From Ornithinimicrobium sp. F0845 (lineage in GTDB: Bacteria > Actinomycetota > Actinomycetes > Actinomycetales > Dermatophilaceae): DNA of 64,000 bases. The notes beneath the pieces were generated by a model that worked only from the letters and a program-made list of their open reading frames with translations, searched no databases and was not told the DNA's origin. The stretch's first letter is position 1. Each line of letters starts with the position of its first letter. The position numbers and the translations under genes are program-made. The DNA is taken from contig NZ_JALKAL010000016.1 in NCBI RefSeq assembly GCF_023015765.1, positions 1,965 through 65,964 on the forward strand, given 5' to 3'. Below, piece by piece: positions 55,520 to 62,928 of this stretch.

Positions 55520-55741
55520 ATGAGTGATGTGTTCACCTGGCGATACTGCGACGACACCGGGGCGGCGATCCCCGACCTCGGACTGGCCGGCACGGCCTTC
55601 CCGACGCAGGCCGACGCGGAGGCCTGGCTGTCCGACGAGTGGCACATGCTCGCCGACGCGGGCGTGAAGTCGGTGACGCTGCTCAACGGCGACCAGGAGG
55701 TCTACGGCCCGATGAGCCTGAGCCCCGCCGACCCGGGGTGA
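55520..55741 (+). CDS. small conserved hypothetical protein
   Basis: A 73-aa protein beginning MSDVFTWRYCDDTGAAIPDL, containing FPTQADAEAWLSDEWHMLAD and ending SLSPADPG. It looks like a compact alpha/beta domain; I recognise the type as common in actinobacteria but not its function. TAGGGT (55508-55513) ends 7 nt before the ATG, indicating a leaderless transcript. It is convergent with the DUF3043 gene. Confidence 0.75.
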   Translation: MSDVFTWRYCDDTGAAIPDLGLAGTAFPTQADAEAWLSDEWHMLADAGVKSVTLLNGDQEVYGPMSLSPADPG

Positions 55742-55770
55742 GCGCCCAGCAGTGAGCTGAGTCGAGGAGC

Positions 55771-56355
55771 TCAGCGGCGGCGCACGACGGGCTCGCCGCG
55801 CTTGATCTGCGGGCGCGGCACGCGGGACATCCGCATCTGCATCGACCGAAGCGCGACATACCACCCGGTGCCGCGGGGTGCGTCGGTGCCGAACTCCTCC
55901 TCGACCCGGCGCTTGGCGCGGCGGGTCAGGAACCACGCGTCGAGGATGCCGATGAGCATCACGCCGTAGACCATGGGCAGGATCAGGATCTGCGCGCGCG
56001 GGTCCTGCCCACCCAGGAGCATCACCGCGAGCACCACGAGCATCAGGGGCAGCAGGAACTCGCCGATGTTCCACCGGGTGTCGACGATGTCCCGCAGCAT
56101 CCGCTTGACCGGCCCCCGGTCGCGCGGCGCGAGGTACTTCTCCTCGCCGCGCAGCATGCCCTGGCGGGCCGCCTCGCGCTCGGCCCGCTGCCGGGCCTTC
56201 ACGTCGGCTGAGGCCGCCTTGGAGTTGCCGACCAGCGGTCGCCGGTTGGCGGCCTCCTGGTCCTTGCGCTTGGGGGTGGGACGGTTCTTTGCGCCGGGCC
56301 GCTCCTGGATCATCGGGGTCGGCTCTGGCTCGGCGGCGGTCTTCTTGCGGAACAC
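55771..56355 (-). CDS. DUF3043 family membrane protein
   Basis: A 194-aa protein. A basic cytoplasmic N-terminus (GAKNRPTPKRKDQEAANRRP, ARQRAEREAARQGMLRGEE) precedes two transmembrane helices near residues 95-115 and 122-142, then a basic tail (RRAKRRVEEEFG, RMSRVPRPQIKRGEPVVRRR). This is the DUF3043 layout. GTG at 56355 follows GGAGG. It is divergent from the peptidase gene with 39 bp between starts. Confidence 0.88.
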   Translation of the reverse strand: MFRKKTAAEPEPTPMIQERPGAKNRPTPKRKDQEAANRRPLVGNSKAASADVKARQRAEREAARQGMLRGEEKYLAPRDRGPVKRMLRDIVDTRWNIGEFLLPLMLVVLAVMLLGGQDPRAQILILPMVYGVMLIGILDAWFLTRRAKRRVEEEFGTDAPRGTGWYVALRSMQMRMSRVPRPQIKRGEPVVRRR

Positions 56356-56394
56356 CCCTCCACTGTATGTCGTGTGGCGGCTATCGTCGGCCAC

Positions 56395-57831
56395 GTGACT
56401 TCCCAGAACCCCACCTCCCCAAACCCGACCTCCCAGGACACGACGTCCGAGGACGCGACGTTGCAGGACCCGAGCTCCCCGGCCGGTGCCAACGAGCGCA
56501 CCGCCGAGCTGGCGACGCGGGTGCGCGAGCTGATGCCGGGGGTGCGCGCCGACCTGGAGGCGCTGACCCGGATCCCGTCGGTGTCCCTGGACTCCTTCGA
56601 CCAGAAGCACGTCGAGGACTCGGCCCGCGCCGTGGCGGACCTGCTGGCGGCCGAGGGGATGGACGTGCGGATCGTGCGCGAGGGTGGCCGCCCGGCCGTC
56701 ATCGGGCACCTGCCCGGCCCGGAAGGGGCGCCGACGGTGCTGCTCTACGCCCACCACGACGTGCAGCCCCCCGGTGACGAGGCCGACTGGGACACCCCGA
56801 TGTTCGAGCCGACCGAGGTCGCCGGACGGCTCTACGCCCGCGGGGTCGCCGACGACAAGGCCGGGGTCCTGGCCCACGTCGCGGCGCTGCGTGCCCACGG
56901 TGGCCGCCCGCCGGTCGGTGTGACGGTCTTCGTCGAGGGCGAGGAGGAGATCGCCTCCGAGTCGTTGCCGGAGATCCTGGCCAGGCACGGCGACAGCCTG
57001 AAGGCGGACGCGATCGTGCTGGCCGACAGCCAGAACTGGAAGATCGGGGTCCCGGCGCTGACGACCACGCTGCGCGGACTGGTCCGGGTGGTGGTCGAGG
57101 TCAAGGCGCTCGACCACGGTGTGCACTCCGGCATGTTCGGCGGGGCCGTGCCCGACGGCCTGACCGCGCTCGCCCGGCTGCTGGCGACGCTGCACGACGA
57201 CGAGGGCAACGTGGCCGTCGCCGGGCTGAAGACCTCCGAGGCCGCGGACCTGGACTACCCCGAGGAGGTGCTGCGCGCCGAGTCCGGCCTCGCCGAGGGT
57301 GTGCAGCCGATCGGCTCCGGCTCGTTCCTGTCCCGGATGTGGACGAGGCCGTCGATGACCGTGATCGGCATCGACGCCCCCAGCGTCGCCAAGGCCGCCA
57401 ACCTGCTCACACCGGTCGGCCGCGCCAAGCTGTCCATGCGCATCCACCCCGCCGAGGTGCCGAGCACGGCATACGAGCTGTTGAAGAAGCACCTCGAGGA
57501 CAACGCGCCCTGGGGCTGCCAGGTCACCATCACCCTCGATGACGAGGGGCCCGGCTTCGCGGCCGACGCGCAGGGACCCGTCTACGACGCCGCCCGCAGC
57601 GCCTTCCGCGACGCCTGGGACGGCACGGAGCCGGTCGACATCGGCGTGGGCGGCTCCATCCCGTTCGTCGCCTCCTTCGCCGAGAGGTTCCCCGAGGCCG
57701 CGATCCTGGTGACCGGCGTCGAGGACCCGGACACCCGGGCGCATGCCGCCAACGAGAGCCTGCACCTGGCTGAGTTCGAACGCGTCTGTCTCGCCGAGGC
57801 ACTGCTTCTGGAAAGGTTGGGTCATGGCTGA
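56395..57831 (+). CDS. M20 family dipeptidase
   Basis: A 478-aa zinc peptidase. LLYAHHDVQPPGDEADWDT gives the first metal His/Asp, GRLYARGVADDKAG the second, EGEEEIASESLP the catalytic and metal Glu, and ADSQNW follows. A dimerisation insert (GLVRVVVEVKALDHGVHSGM) and the C-terminal His complete the fold. The first 30 residues are Ser/Thr/Pro-rich. GTG at 56395 lies 8 nt after TATCGT. It overlaps the next gene by eight bases. Confidence 0.92.
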   Translation: MTSQNPTSPNPTSQDTTSEDATLQDPSSPAGANERTAELATRVRELMPGVRADLEALTRIPSVSLDSFDQKHVEDSARAVADLLAAEGMDVRIVREGGRPAVIGHLPGPEGAPTVLLYAHHDVQPPGDEADWDTPMFEPTEVAGRLYARGVADDKAGVLAHVAALRAHGGRPPVGVTVFVEGEEEIASESLPEILARHGDSLKADAIVLADSQNWKIGVPALTTTLRGLVRVVVEVKALDHGVHSGMFGGAVPDGLTALARLLATLHDDEGNVAVAGLKTSEAADLDYPEEVLRAESGLAEGVQPIGSGSFLSRMWTRPSMTVIGIDAPSVAKAANLLTPVGRAKLSMRIHPAEVPSTAYELLKKHLEDNAPWGCQVTITLDDEGPGFAADAQGPVYDAARSAFRDAWDGTEPVDIGVGGSIPFVASFAERFPEAAILVTGVEDPDTRAHAANESLHLAEFERVCLAEALLLERLGHG

Positions 57832-58735
57832 CAAGGGCACCTATGTCGAGGACTCCTACGAGCGGGACACGCGCTACATCCCGACGCGGATCACCGCCGA
57901 CGGGCGTGACGGCTTCGCGGTGGAGCCGGGGCGCTACCGCCTGGTCGTGAGCCGGGCCTGCCCGTGGGCGCACCGCACGATCCTGACCCGCCAGCTGCTG
58001 GGCCTGGAGGACGTGCTGTCGATGGGGGTCTGCGGGCCGACCCACGACTCCGACAGCTGGACCTTCGACCTCGACGCCGGGGGAGTGGACCCGGTGCTGG
58101 GGATCCCGCGGCTCAAGGATGCCTATGAGGCACGCCCGGACGGCTACAAGCCCGGCGTCACGGTGCCCGCGATTGTCGACACGACCACGGGGCAGGTGGT
58201 CACCAACGACTTCGACCAGATCGTGCGCGACCTGGTCACCGAGTGGACCGAGTTCCAGCGTCCGGACGCCCCGGACCTGTGGCCGGACGCGTTGCGCGAG
58301 GAGATCGAGGAGGTCTCGGGCCTGGTCTACGAGGACGTCAACAACGGCGTCTATCGCTGCGGGTTCGCGGGGAGGCAGGAGTCCTACGACCGGGCCTATG
58401 ACCAGCTCTTTGCCCGGCTGGACTGGCTGGAGGAGCGGCTGAGCGACGCGGACTACCTGGTCGGGGACCAGCTGACCCTGGCCGACATCCGACTGTGGCC
58501 GACCCTGGTGCGCTTCGACGCGGCCTACCACGGCCACTTCAAGTGCAACCGCAACAAGCTGACCGAGATGCCGGCCCTCTGGGCCTATGCGCGACGGTTG
58601 TGGCACGACCACGACTTCGGGTCCACCGTCAACTTCGAGCACATCAAGTCGCACTACTACGGGGTGCACACCGACATCAACCCGACCGGCATCGTGCCGA
58701 AAGGGCCGGATCTGTCCGGGTGGGAGGTGCGGTGA
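57824..58735 (+). CDS. glutathionyl-hydroquinone reductase / xi-class GST-like protein
   Basis: A 303-aa protein. SRACPWAHRTILTRQLLG holds the catalytic Cys in the CPWAHR motif that defines the xi class. PTHDSDSWTFD, KPGVTVPAIVDTTTGQVVTN and the C-terminal helical domain (DYLVGDQLTLADIRLWPTLV) match YqjG-type enzymes. Actinobacteria use mycothiol rather than glutathione, so the natural thiol may be mycothiol (inference). ATG at 57824 overlaps the peptidase stop. It forms an operon with both neighbours. Confidence 0.92.
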   Translation: MADKGTYVEDSYERDTRYIPTRITADGRDGFAVEPGRYRLVVSRACPWAHRTILTRQLLGLEDVLSMGVCGPTHDSDSWTFDLDAGGVDPVLGIPRLKDAYEARPDGYKPGVTVPAIVDTTTGQVVTNDFDQIVRDLVTEWTEFQRPDAPDLWPDALREEIEEVSGLVYEDVNNGVYRCGFAGRQESYDRAYDQLFARLDWLEERLSDADYLVGDQLTLADIRLWPTLVRFDAAYHGHFKCNRNKLTEMPALWAYARRLWHDHDFGSTVNFEHIKSHYYGVHTDINPTGIVPKGPDLSGWEVR

Positions 58736-59688
58736 CCGCCACCCGGTCTGCCTCGAGTCAGCGTGACCTGACCTGGGTCGTCGCCCTCGCGGCGTGCTTC
58801 TGGGGCACCTCAGCGCTGCTGCGCGAGCCCCTCGCGCAGGTCCTGGACGCGGCGACGATCGTGATGTACGAGCACCTCGTGCTCGTCCTGCTGCTCCTGC
58901 CCTGGCTGGTGCCAGCGTTGAGGCGCTGGTCCGAGGCGCCACCGCGGGTGCGGGTCGGTGCCGTGGTCATCGGCGCGGGCTCGTCGGCGCTGGCGACGAC
59001 GCTGTTCACCGCGGCCTTCCGGCTGGGTGACCCGATCACCCCTCAGATCCTGCAGAAGCTGCAGCCGCTCATCGCGATCTTGCTTGCCGCCGTGATCCTG
59101 GGGGAGCGGCTGCGGCCGCGGTTCTGGTGGTTCGCCGTGCCGGCGCTCGCGGGCGCGTGGCTGATGACCTTCCCAGAACCGTTCTCGGTCCGCGTGGGTG
59201 ATGCCACGGCAGCGCTGTTGGCCATCGGTGCAGCCACCCTGTGGGGTGCCGGGACCGTGCTCGGACGGCTCGTGGACGGGCACCTCGGGCCGCGGGACAC
59301 CCTGGCGCTGCGCTTCGGCTTCGGTCTGCCTGCGGCCGCCGTGATCGTGGCGGTCTCGGATGCCGGTTGGACCATGCCCATGGACCGGGTACCCCAGCTC
59401 GTGCTGCTGGCGCTGATCCCCGGCGCTCTGGCCCTGGGGCTCTACTACATCGGGCTGCGGCGCACTGCGGCCTCGCGGGCGACGCTGGCTGAGCTGATGT
59501 TCCCGGTGACCTCGGTGCTGGTCGGCGTCACGCTGATGGACACGACGCTGACCTGGAGCCGGTGGCTGGGCGTCCTGATCGTGGTGGCCGCGGTGACCGG
59601 GCTGGCCCTCCACGAGGCCCGCGCCGCCCGGACCGGCGTGGTGGAGGCCGACCTGTACCGGAACCCGGAGCCCTCGCCGCGCGTCTGA
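58732..59688 (+). CDS. EamA/DMT family transporter
   Basis: A 318-aa membrane protein with ten predicted helices in two EamA repeats. TWVVALAACFWGTSALLREP begins repeat 1, and ALLAIGAATLWGAGTVLGRL begins repeat 2. LQKLQPLIAILLAAVILGER and LAELMFPVTSVLVGVTLMD are the matching fourth-helix segments. It is likely a drug/metabolite exporter; the substrate is unknown. GTG overlaps the previous stop by four bases, completing a three-gene operon. Confidence 0.92.
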   Translation: MTATRSASSQRDLTWVVALAACFWGTSALLREPLAQVLDAATIVMYEHLVLVLLLLPWLVPALRRWSEAPPRVRVGAVVIGAGSSALATTLFTAAFRLGDPITPQILQKLQPLIAILLAAVILGERLRPRFWWFAVPALAGAWLMTFPEPFSVRVGDATAALLAIGAATLWGAGTVLGRLVDGHLGPRDTLALRFGFGLPAAAVIVAVSDAGWTMPMDRVPQLVLLALIPGALALGLYYIGLRRTAASRATLAELMFPVTSVLVGVTLMDTTLTWSRWLGVLIVVAAVTGLALHEARAARTGVVEADLYRNPEPSPRV

Positions 59689-59740
59689 CACGCACGGGTG
59701 CGTCGGCACCCGGCCGGCCCACGACACAGTGAGGTGCACG

Positions 59741-60679
59741 ATGAGATGGTTCCCCGTGGTGGTCGTCGGCGCGGTGGCCCTGGCGCTGGCGTCCTGCGGC
59801 ACGCAGACCGATCCGAGCGGTGATGGCTCCTCGACCGCGGCATCGCCAGACGACGCCGCCGGGTCGGAGCCGGCCTCCTCGAGCCAGGTCGTCGATCCGG
59901 ACGGAGAACTGGTGGCGCACGGCATACTCATGCAGTCCGAGCCGGAGGGCGAGGTGGAGATCTGCATCGGGGGAGTGGCTGCGTCGTTGCCGCCGCAGTG
60001 CGGCGGCCCGGTCCTGGAGGGCGACTTCTCCTGGGACCAGGTGGAGGCGCGCACGGCGAGCGGCGTGACGTGGACGGACGAGAGCTATTACGCCGTGGGG
60101 CACTACACAGCGGGGGAGTCGTTCGAGGGCACGATCACGCTGACCCGGCCGGTGAGCGCGGACCCGCCCGAGGGTTTCACGATGCCCACGGTTGACGACG
60201 TGACCTTCCCGCAGCTGTGTGACGACCCGACCGCAGACGTGCCGGACGTGGACCAGGCGGCGCGCACGGAGGGTCCCGACGGGTTCGCGCAGGAGCAGGC
60301 GCTGATGGAGCGGCTGCAGAGCCTGGACGGCTATGTGACGTCCTGGGTCACCGACGGCGGGCCACTGGTGAAGGTCGTGGTCAGCGGCGATCCGGGCGAG
60401 GCGCGGACGGCGCTGCGCGAGGTCTATCAGGGGCCGCTCTGCGTGGTGCAACGTGACCTGCCGACGCAGCACGACATCCAGTCGGCGCAGGAGGCGCTGT
60501 CGGCCCAGCACGGGGAGGTGCGTCTGCTGAGCAGTGGGAGCGGCGGGACGAGCGGACTCCTGGAGGTGGGCGTCGTGCTCGCCGACCGGGCGACCGTCCA
60601 GCGGATCCAGGAGATCGTGTCGCCGTGGCTGACGCCTGAGCAGGTGGTGATCACCGGCGCCCTGCAGCCGCTGGGGTGA
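59741..60679 (+). CDS. hypothetical lipoprotein
   Basis: A 312-aa protein. Residues 1-19 form a lipoprotein signal ending LALASCG, with Cys19 the probable lipidation site. A Ser/Asp-rich linker follows, then a domain with four further Cys (EICIGGVAASLPPQCGG; FPQLCDDP; GPLCVVQRDL), suggesting disulfides outside the membrane. I do not recognise the family. AGTGAGGTGC precedes the ATG. It may be monocistronic, 52 bp after the EamA gene. Confidence 0.82.
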   Translation: MRWFPVVVVGAVALALASCGTQTDPSGDGSSTAASPDDAAGSEPASSSQVVDPDGELVAHGILMQSEPEGEVEICIGGVAASLPPQCGGPVLEGDFSWDQVEARTASGVTWTDESYYAVGHYTAGESFEGTITLTRPVSADPPEGFTMPTVDDVTFPQLCDDPTADVPDVDQAARTEGPDGFAQEQALMERLQSLDGYVTSWVTDGGPLVKVVVSGDPGEARTALREVYQGPLCVVQRDLPTQHDIQSAQEALSAQHGEVRLLSSGSGGTSGLLEVGVVLADRATVQRIQEIVSPWLTPEQVVITGALQPLG

Positions 60680-60727
60680 CGCCGATGAGGATGCGGGCAA
60701 TTGCTCGCCGCATCGCACACCGGACAT

Positions 60728-60763
60728 ACGAAAGGGCGCTTCCCGAGGGAAGTGCCCTTTCGT
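60728..60763. terminator. bidirectional intrinsic terminator
   Basis: ACGAAAGGGCGCTTCCC pairs with GGGAAGTGCCCTTTCGT (one G-T pair) around a minimal loop. The A-rich and T-rich ends make it terminator-like in both directions. It separates the lipoprotein gene from the convergent Tat-exported protein. Confidence 0.9.
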
Positions 60764-60779
60764 GAACCAGTGGTGCCGG

Positions 60780-61466
60780 TCAGCCCTGGGGGCTGGCGGT
60801 GGTCTCCTCGGTGTCGGCGGTTGCCGGCTCCTCGACCGTGGTGTCGGTGGCCGGGGCGTCGACCGTGGTCTTCGCGGCGGGCTCCTCAACGGTGGTCGTT
60901 GCGGCCGGCTCCTCGACAGACGTGCTCAACTTCTGCATCTCGGGGCCGGGGAGGCCACCGGAGTCACAGTCCGGGCAGGGAGGGAGGTCGTTCTGCTGGC
61001 CCGTACCGGCGGTCCCGGACACCGGGACTACCTGGTCGTTCTCATCGATGTACGTGTAGTTGTAGTCGAACTCGAGTTTCCCATTTGCACTGCTGCCGGT
61101 GTCGTTCGCAAGCGTGTAGAAGCAGAAGGGGGCACCAGTCGCGGGAACGCTGACCTGCGCCGGGATACCCGGCTTGGCCTGGCCGTTGACGCGAATCTCT
61201 GTGATGTTAACCAGGATCGCTGCCTCGGTGTTGTTGGTCATGCAGAACTGCGCCCGGTAGGCGTGCTTCCACGTGTCACAACTGCCGCCGGGGAACTTGC
61301 AGGCCGATCCGGGCGTAAACGTCGGCGGCACCACAGGTACGGATGCCCCGATTGCTCGCGCCGGGGCAGCGATTGCGATCGCTGGCACGGCCCAGGCGGC
61401 GCCCTTCACGATGGTGCGGCGCGCCGGCCGCAGGCGCTCGCTATTGGTGCTGTCGGTGCTGGTCAT
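60780..61466 (-). CDS. Tat-exported surface protein with TTVEEPA repeats
   Basis: A 228-aa protein. RRTIVKGAAWAVPAIAIAAP is a twin-arginine signal (RR at residues 16-17), cleaved after about residue 34. The mature part has six Cys (ACKFPGGSCDTWKHA, QFCMTN, FCFYTL, PCPDCD) and a beta-rich domain. The last 50 residues repeat VEEPAATTTVEEPAAKTTVD-like units. The middle of the gene is visibly less GC-rich than its neighbours, possibly a sign of transfer. ATG at 61466 follows GAGGGG. Function unknown. Confidence 0.83.
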   Translation of the reverse strand: MTSTDSTNSERLRPARRTIVKGAAWAVPAIAIAAPARAIGASVPVVPPTFTPGSACKFPGGSCDTWKHAYRAQFCMTNNTEAAILVNITEIRVNGQAKPGIPAQVSVPATGAPFCFYTLANDTGSSANGKLEFDYNYTYIDENDQVVPVSGTAGTGQQNDLPPCPDCDSGGLPGPEMQKLSTSVEEPAATTTVEEPAAKTTVDAPATDTTVEEPATADTEETTASPQG

Positions 61467-61516
61467 CGGTTGGTCCCCTCGGACTGAGTGCAGGCGCGGT
61501 CGCATTCCCAAGGGCC

Positions 61517-61560
61517 AGACTACTCAATCTGGGAGGTTGGTCAAGAACGGGTCAAGTTCG
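61517..61560 (-). promoter_or_regulatory. promoter of the Tat protein with an 11-bp direct repeat
   Basis: TTGACC (61544-61539) and TAGTCT (61522-61517) are 16 bp apart on the minus strand. GGTCAAGAACG and GGTCAAGTTCG (61539-61549 and 61550-61560) are tandem 11-mers covering and preceding the -35 element, a likely binding site for an activator or repressor. Confidence 0.7.
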
Positions 61561-61650
61561 TGTCCCCGTGTCGTTGGTCACACGATGCCATACTCGTTGG
61601 TAGAAAGCACGCGTCAGGCCCAGCCCCGAGAACCGGCTAGACTCCACCCC

Positions 61651-61695
61651 ATGACCGTGCGCACCACCTGGTGGCCGTCCACGCGACGGCCCTGA
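61651..61695 (+). CDS. trpL: tryptophan leader peptide
   Basis: A 14-codon frame encodes MTVRTTWWPSTRRP with consecutive Trp codons at positions 7-8 (61669-61674). TAGACT (61638-61643) ends 8 nt before the ATG, a leaderless start. The frame lies 87 bp before trpS and overlaps the first of three pairing segments, the standard layout of a ribosome-mediated attenuator. Confidence 0.85.
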   Translation: MTVRTTWWPSTRRP

Positions 61696-61740
61696 CAGCG
61701 CACCCTCCAACACACCAAGGCCGTCCGATGGGCGGCCTTG
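61673..61740 (+). promoter_or_regulatory. trpS attenuator
   Basis: Segment 1 GGCCGTC (61673-61679) pairs with segment 2 GACGGCC (61685-61691). Segment 2 can pair instead with segment 3 GGCCGTC (61719-61725). Segment 3 also lies in an 11-bp hairpin (61716-61740, CAAGGCCGTCC with GGGCGGCCTTG). A ribosome stalled at the Trp codons would cover segment 1, favour 2:3 and prevent the last hairpin. No T-run follows, so termination strength is uncertain. Confidence 0.8.
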
Positions 61741-61781
61741 ACCTGTGTCCGGGCGACCTCCCGGGCGGCGGAAAGGCAACG

Positions 61782-62927
61782 ATGACCACCCAGACCGACC
61801 CCACGGCATACGAACCGAGTGCCGAGGACGACGGCGTCGGTGACGCCCTCGCCGCCTCGACGACCGACGCCTCGCTGGCCCGCACGATCGCCCGCAGCCA
61901 GGAGATCGAGCGGGAGATCGACCAGGACCCGGGCAAATTCCGCGTCCTCACCGGTGACCGCCCGACCGGCAACCTGCACCTCGGCCACTACTTCGGCACG
62001 CTGCGCAACCGCGTCCTGCTCCAGCAGCGCGGGGTGGAGACCTTCATCCTGATCGCCGACTACCAGGTGATCGCAGACCGGGACGGCGTCGGGCCGATCC
62101 GCGAGCGCGTCTACTCGCTCCTGGCCGACTACCTCGCCGCTGGCCTGGACCCGGAGAAGACGACGATCTTCACCCACTCCAGCGTGCCGGCGCTCAACCA
62201 GCTGATGCTGCCGTTCCTGTCCCTGGTCACCGACTCCGAGCTGCGCCGCAACCCGACGGTCAAGGCCGAGTTCGAGGCGACGGGCGGCCGGCCGATGTCG
62301 GGGCTGCTGCTCACCTACCCGGTGCACCAGGCCGCCGACATCCTGTTCTGCAAGGCCAACCTGGTGCCCGTCGGCAAGGACCAGGTGCCGCACCTGGAGC
62401 AGGCCCGGGTCATCGCCCGCCGCTTCGACGAGCGCTACGGCCGCGCCGACGCGAGCACGCCGGTGTTCCCGGCGCCCGAGCCGCTGCTGTCCGAGGCGAC
62501 CAACCTGCTGGGCACCGACGGCACCAAGATGTCCAAGTCCAAGGGCAACACCATCGAGCTGGGGATGGACGCCGACACCACCGCCAAGGTGCTCAAGAAG
62601 GCCGTCACCGACGCGGACCGCAACATCACCTACGACCCCGCCAACCGGCCCGAGGTCTCCAACCTGGTGCTGCTGGCGGCGCTGGCCTCCGACCGCGACC
62701 CGCACGAGATCGCGGCCGAGATCGGCGACGGTGGGGGCGGCACGCTCAAGAAGGTCGTAACCGAGGCGATCAACGAGCACTTCGCCCCGATCCGCGCGCG
62801 CCGCGCCGAGCTCAGCTCCGACCCGGCCTACCTTGAGCAGATCCTGGCCAGGGGCAACGCGCGGGCCAACGAGATCGCCAACGCCACCCTGGACGAGGTG
62901 CGCACGGCGATGCAGATGACCTACTGA
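61782..62927 (+). CDS. trpS: tryptophanyl-tRNA synthetase
   Basis: A 381-aa class I synthetase. HLGH (residues 66-69, the HIGH motif) lies in PTGNLHLGHYFG, and Lys249-Met-Ser-Lys-Ser is the KMSKS loop. YPVHQAADILFCKANLVPVG and KDQVPHLEQAR are typical TrpRS segments. A 50-residue acidic N-terminal extension is present. ATG at 61782 follows GGAAAGG. It charges tRNA-Trp; expression probably responds to charged tRNA-Trp through the upstream leader. Confidence 0.96.
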   Translation: MTTQTDPTAYEPSAEDDGVGDALAASTTDASLARTIARSQEIEREIDQDPGKFRVLTGDRPTGNLHLGHYFGTLRNRVLLQQRGVETFILIADYQVIADRDGVGPIRERVYSLLADYLAAGLDPEKTTIFTHSSVPALNQLMLPFLSLVTDSELRRNPTVKAEFEATGGRPMSGLLLTYPVHQAADILFCKANLVPVGKDQVPHLEQARVIARRFDERYGRADASTPVFPAPEPLLSEATNLLGTDGTKMSKSKGNTIELGMDADTTAKVLKKAVTDADRNITYDPANRPEVSNLVLLAALASDRDPHEIAAEIGDGGGGTLKKVVTEAINEHFAPIRARRAELSSDPAYLEQILARGNARANEIANATLDEVRTAMQMTY

Positions 62928-62928
62928 G

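Noticed and set aside
61651-61781. T-box riboswitch for trpS
   Set aside because: No T-box sequence (TGGNACCGCG type) or Stem I specifier layout; the Trp-Trp peptide and three-segment pairing explain the region better.
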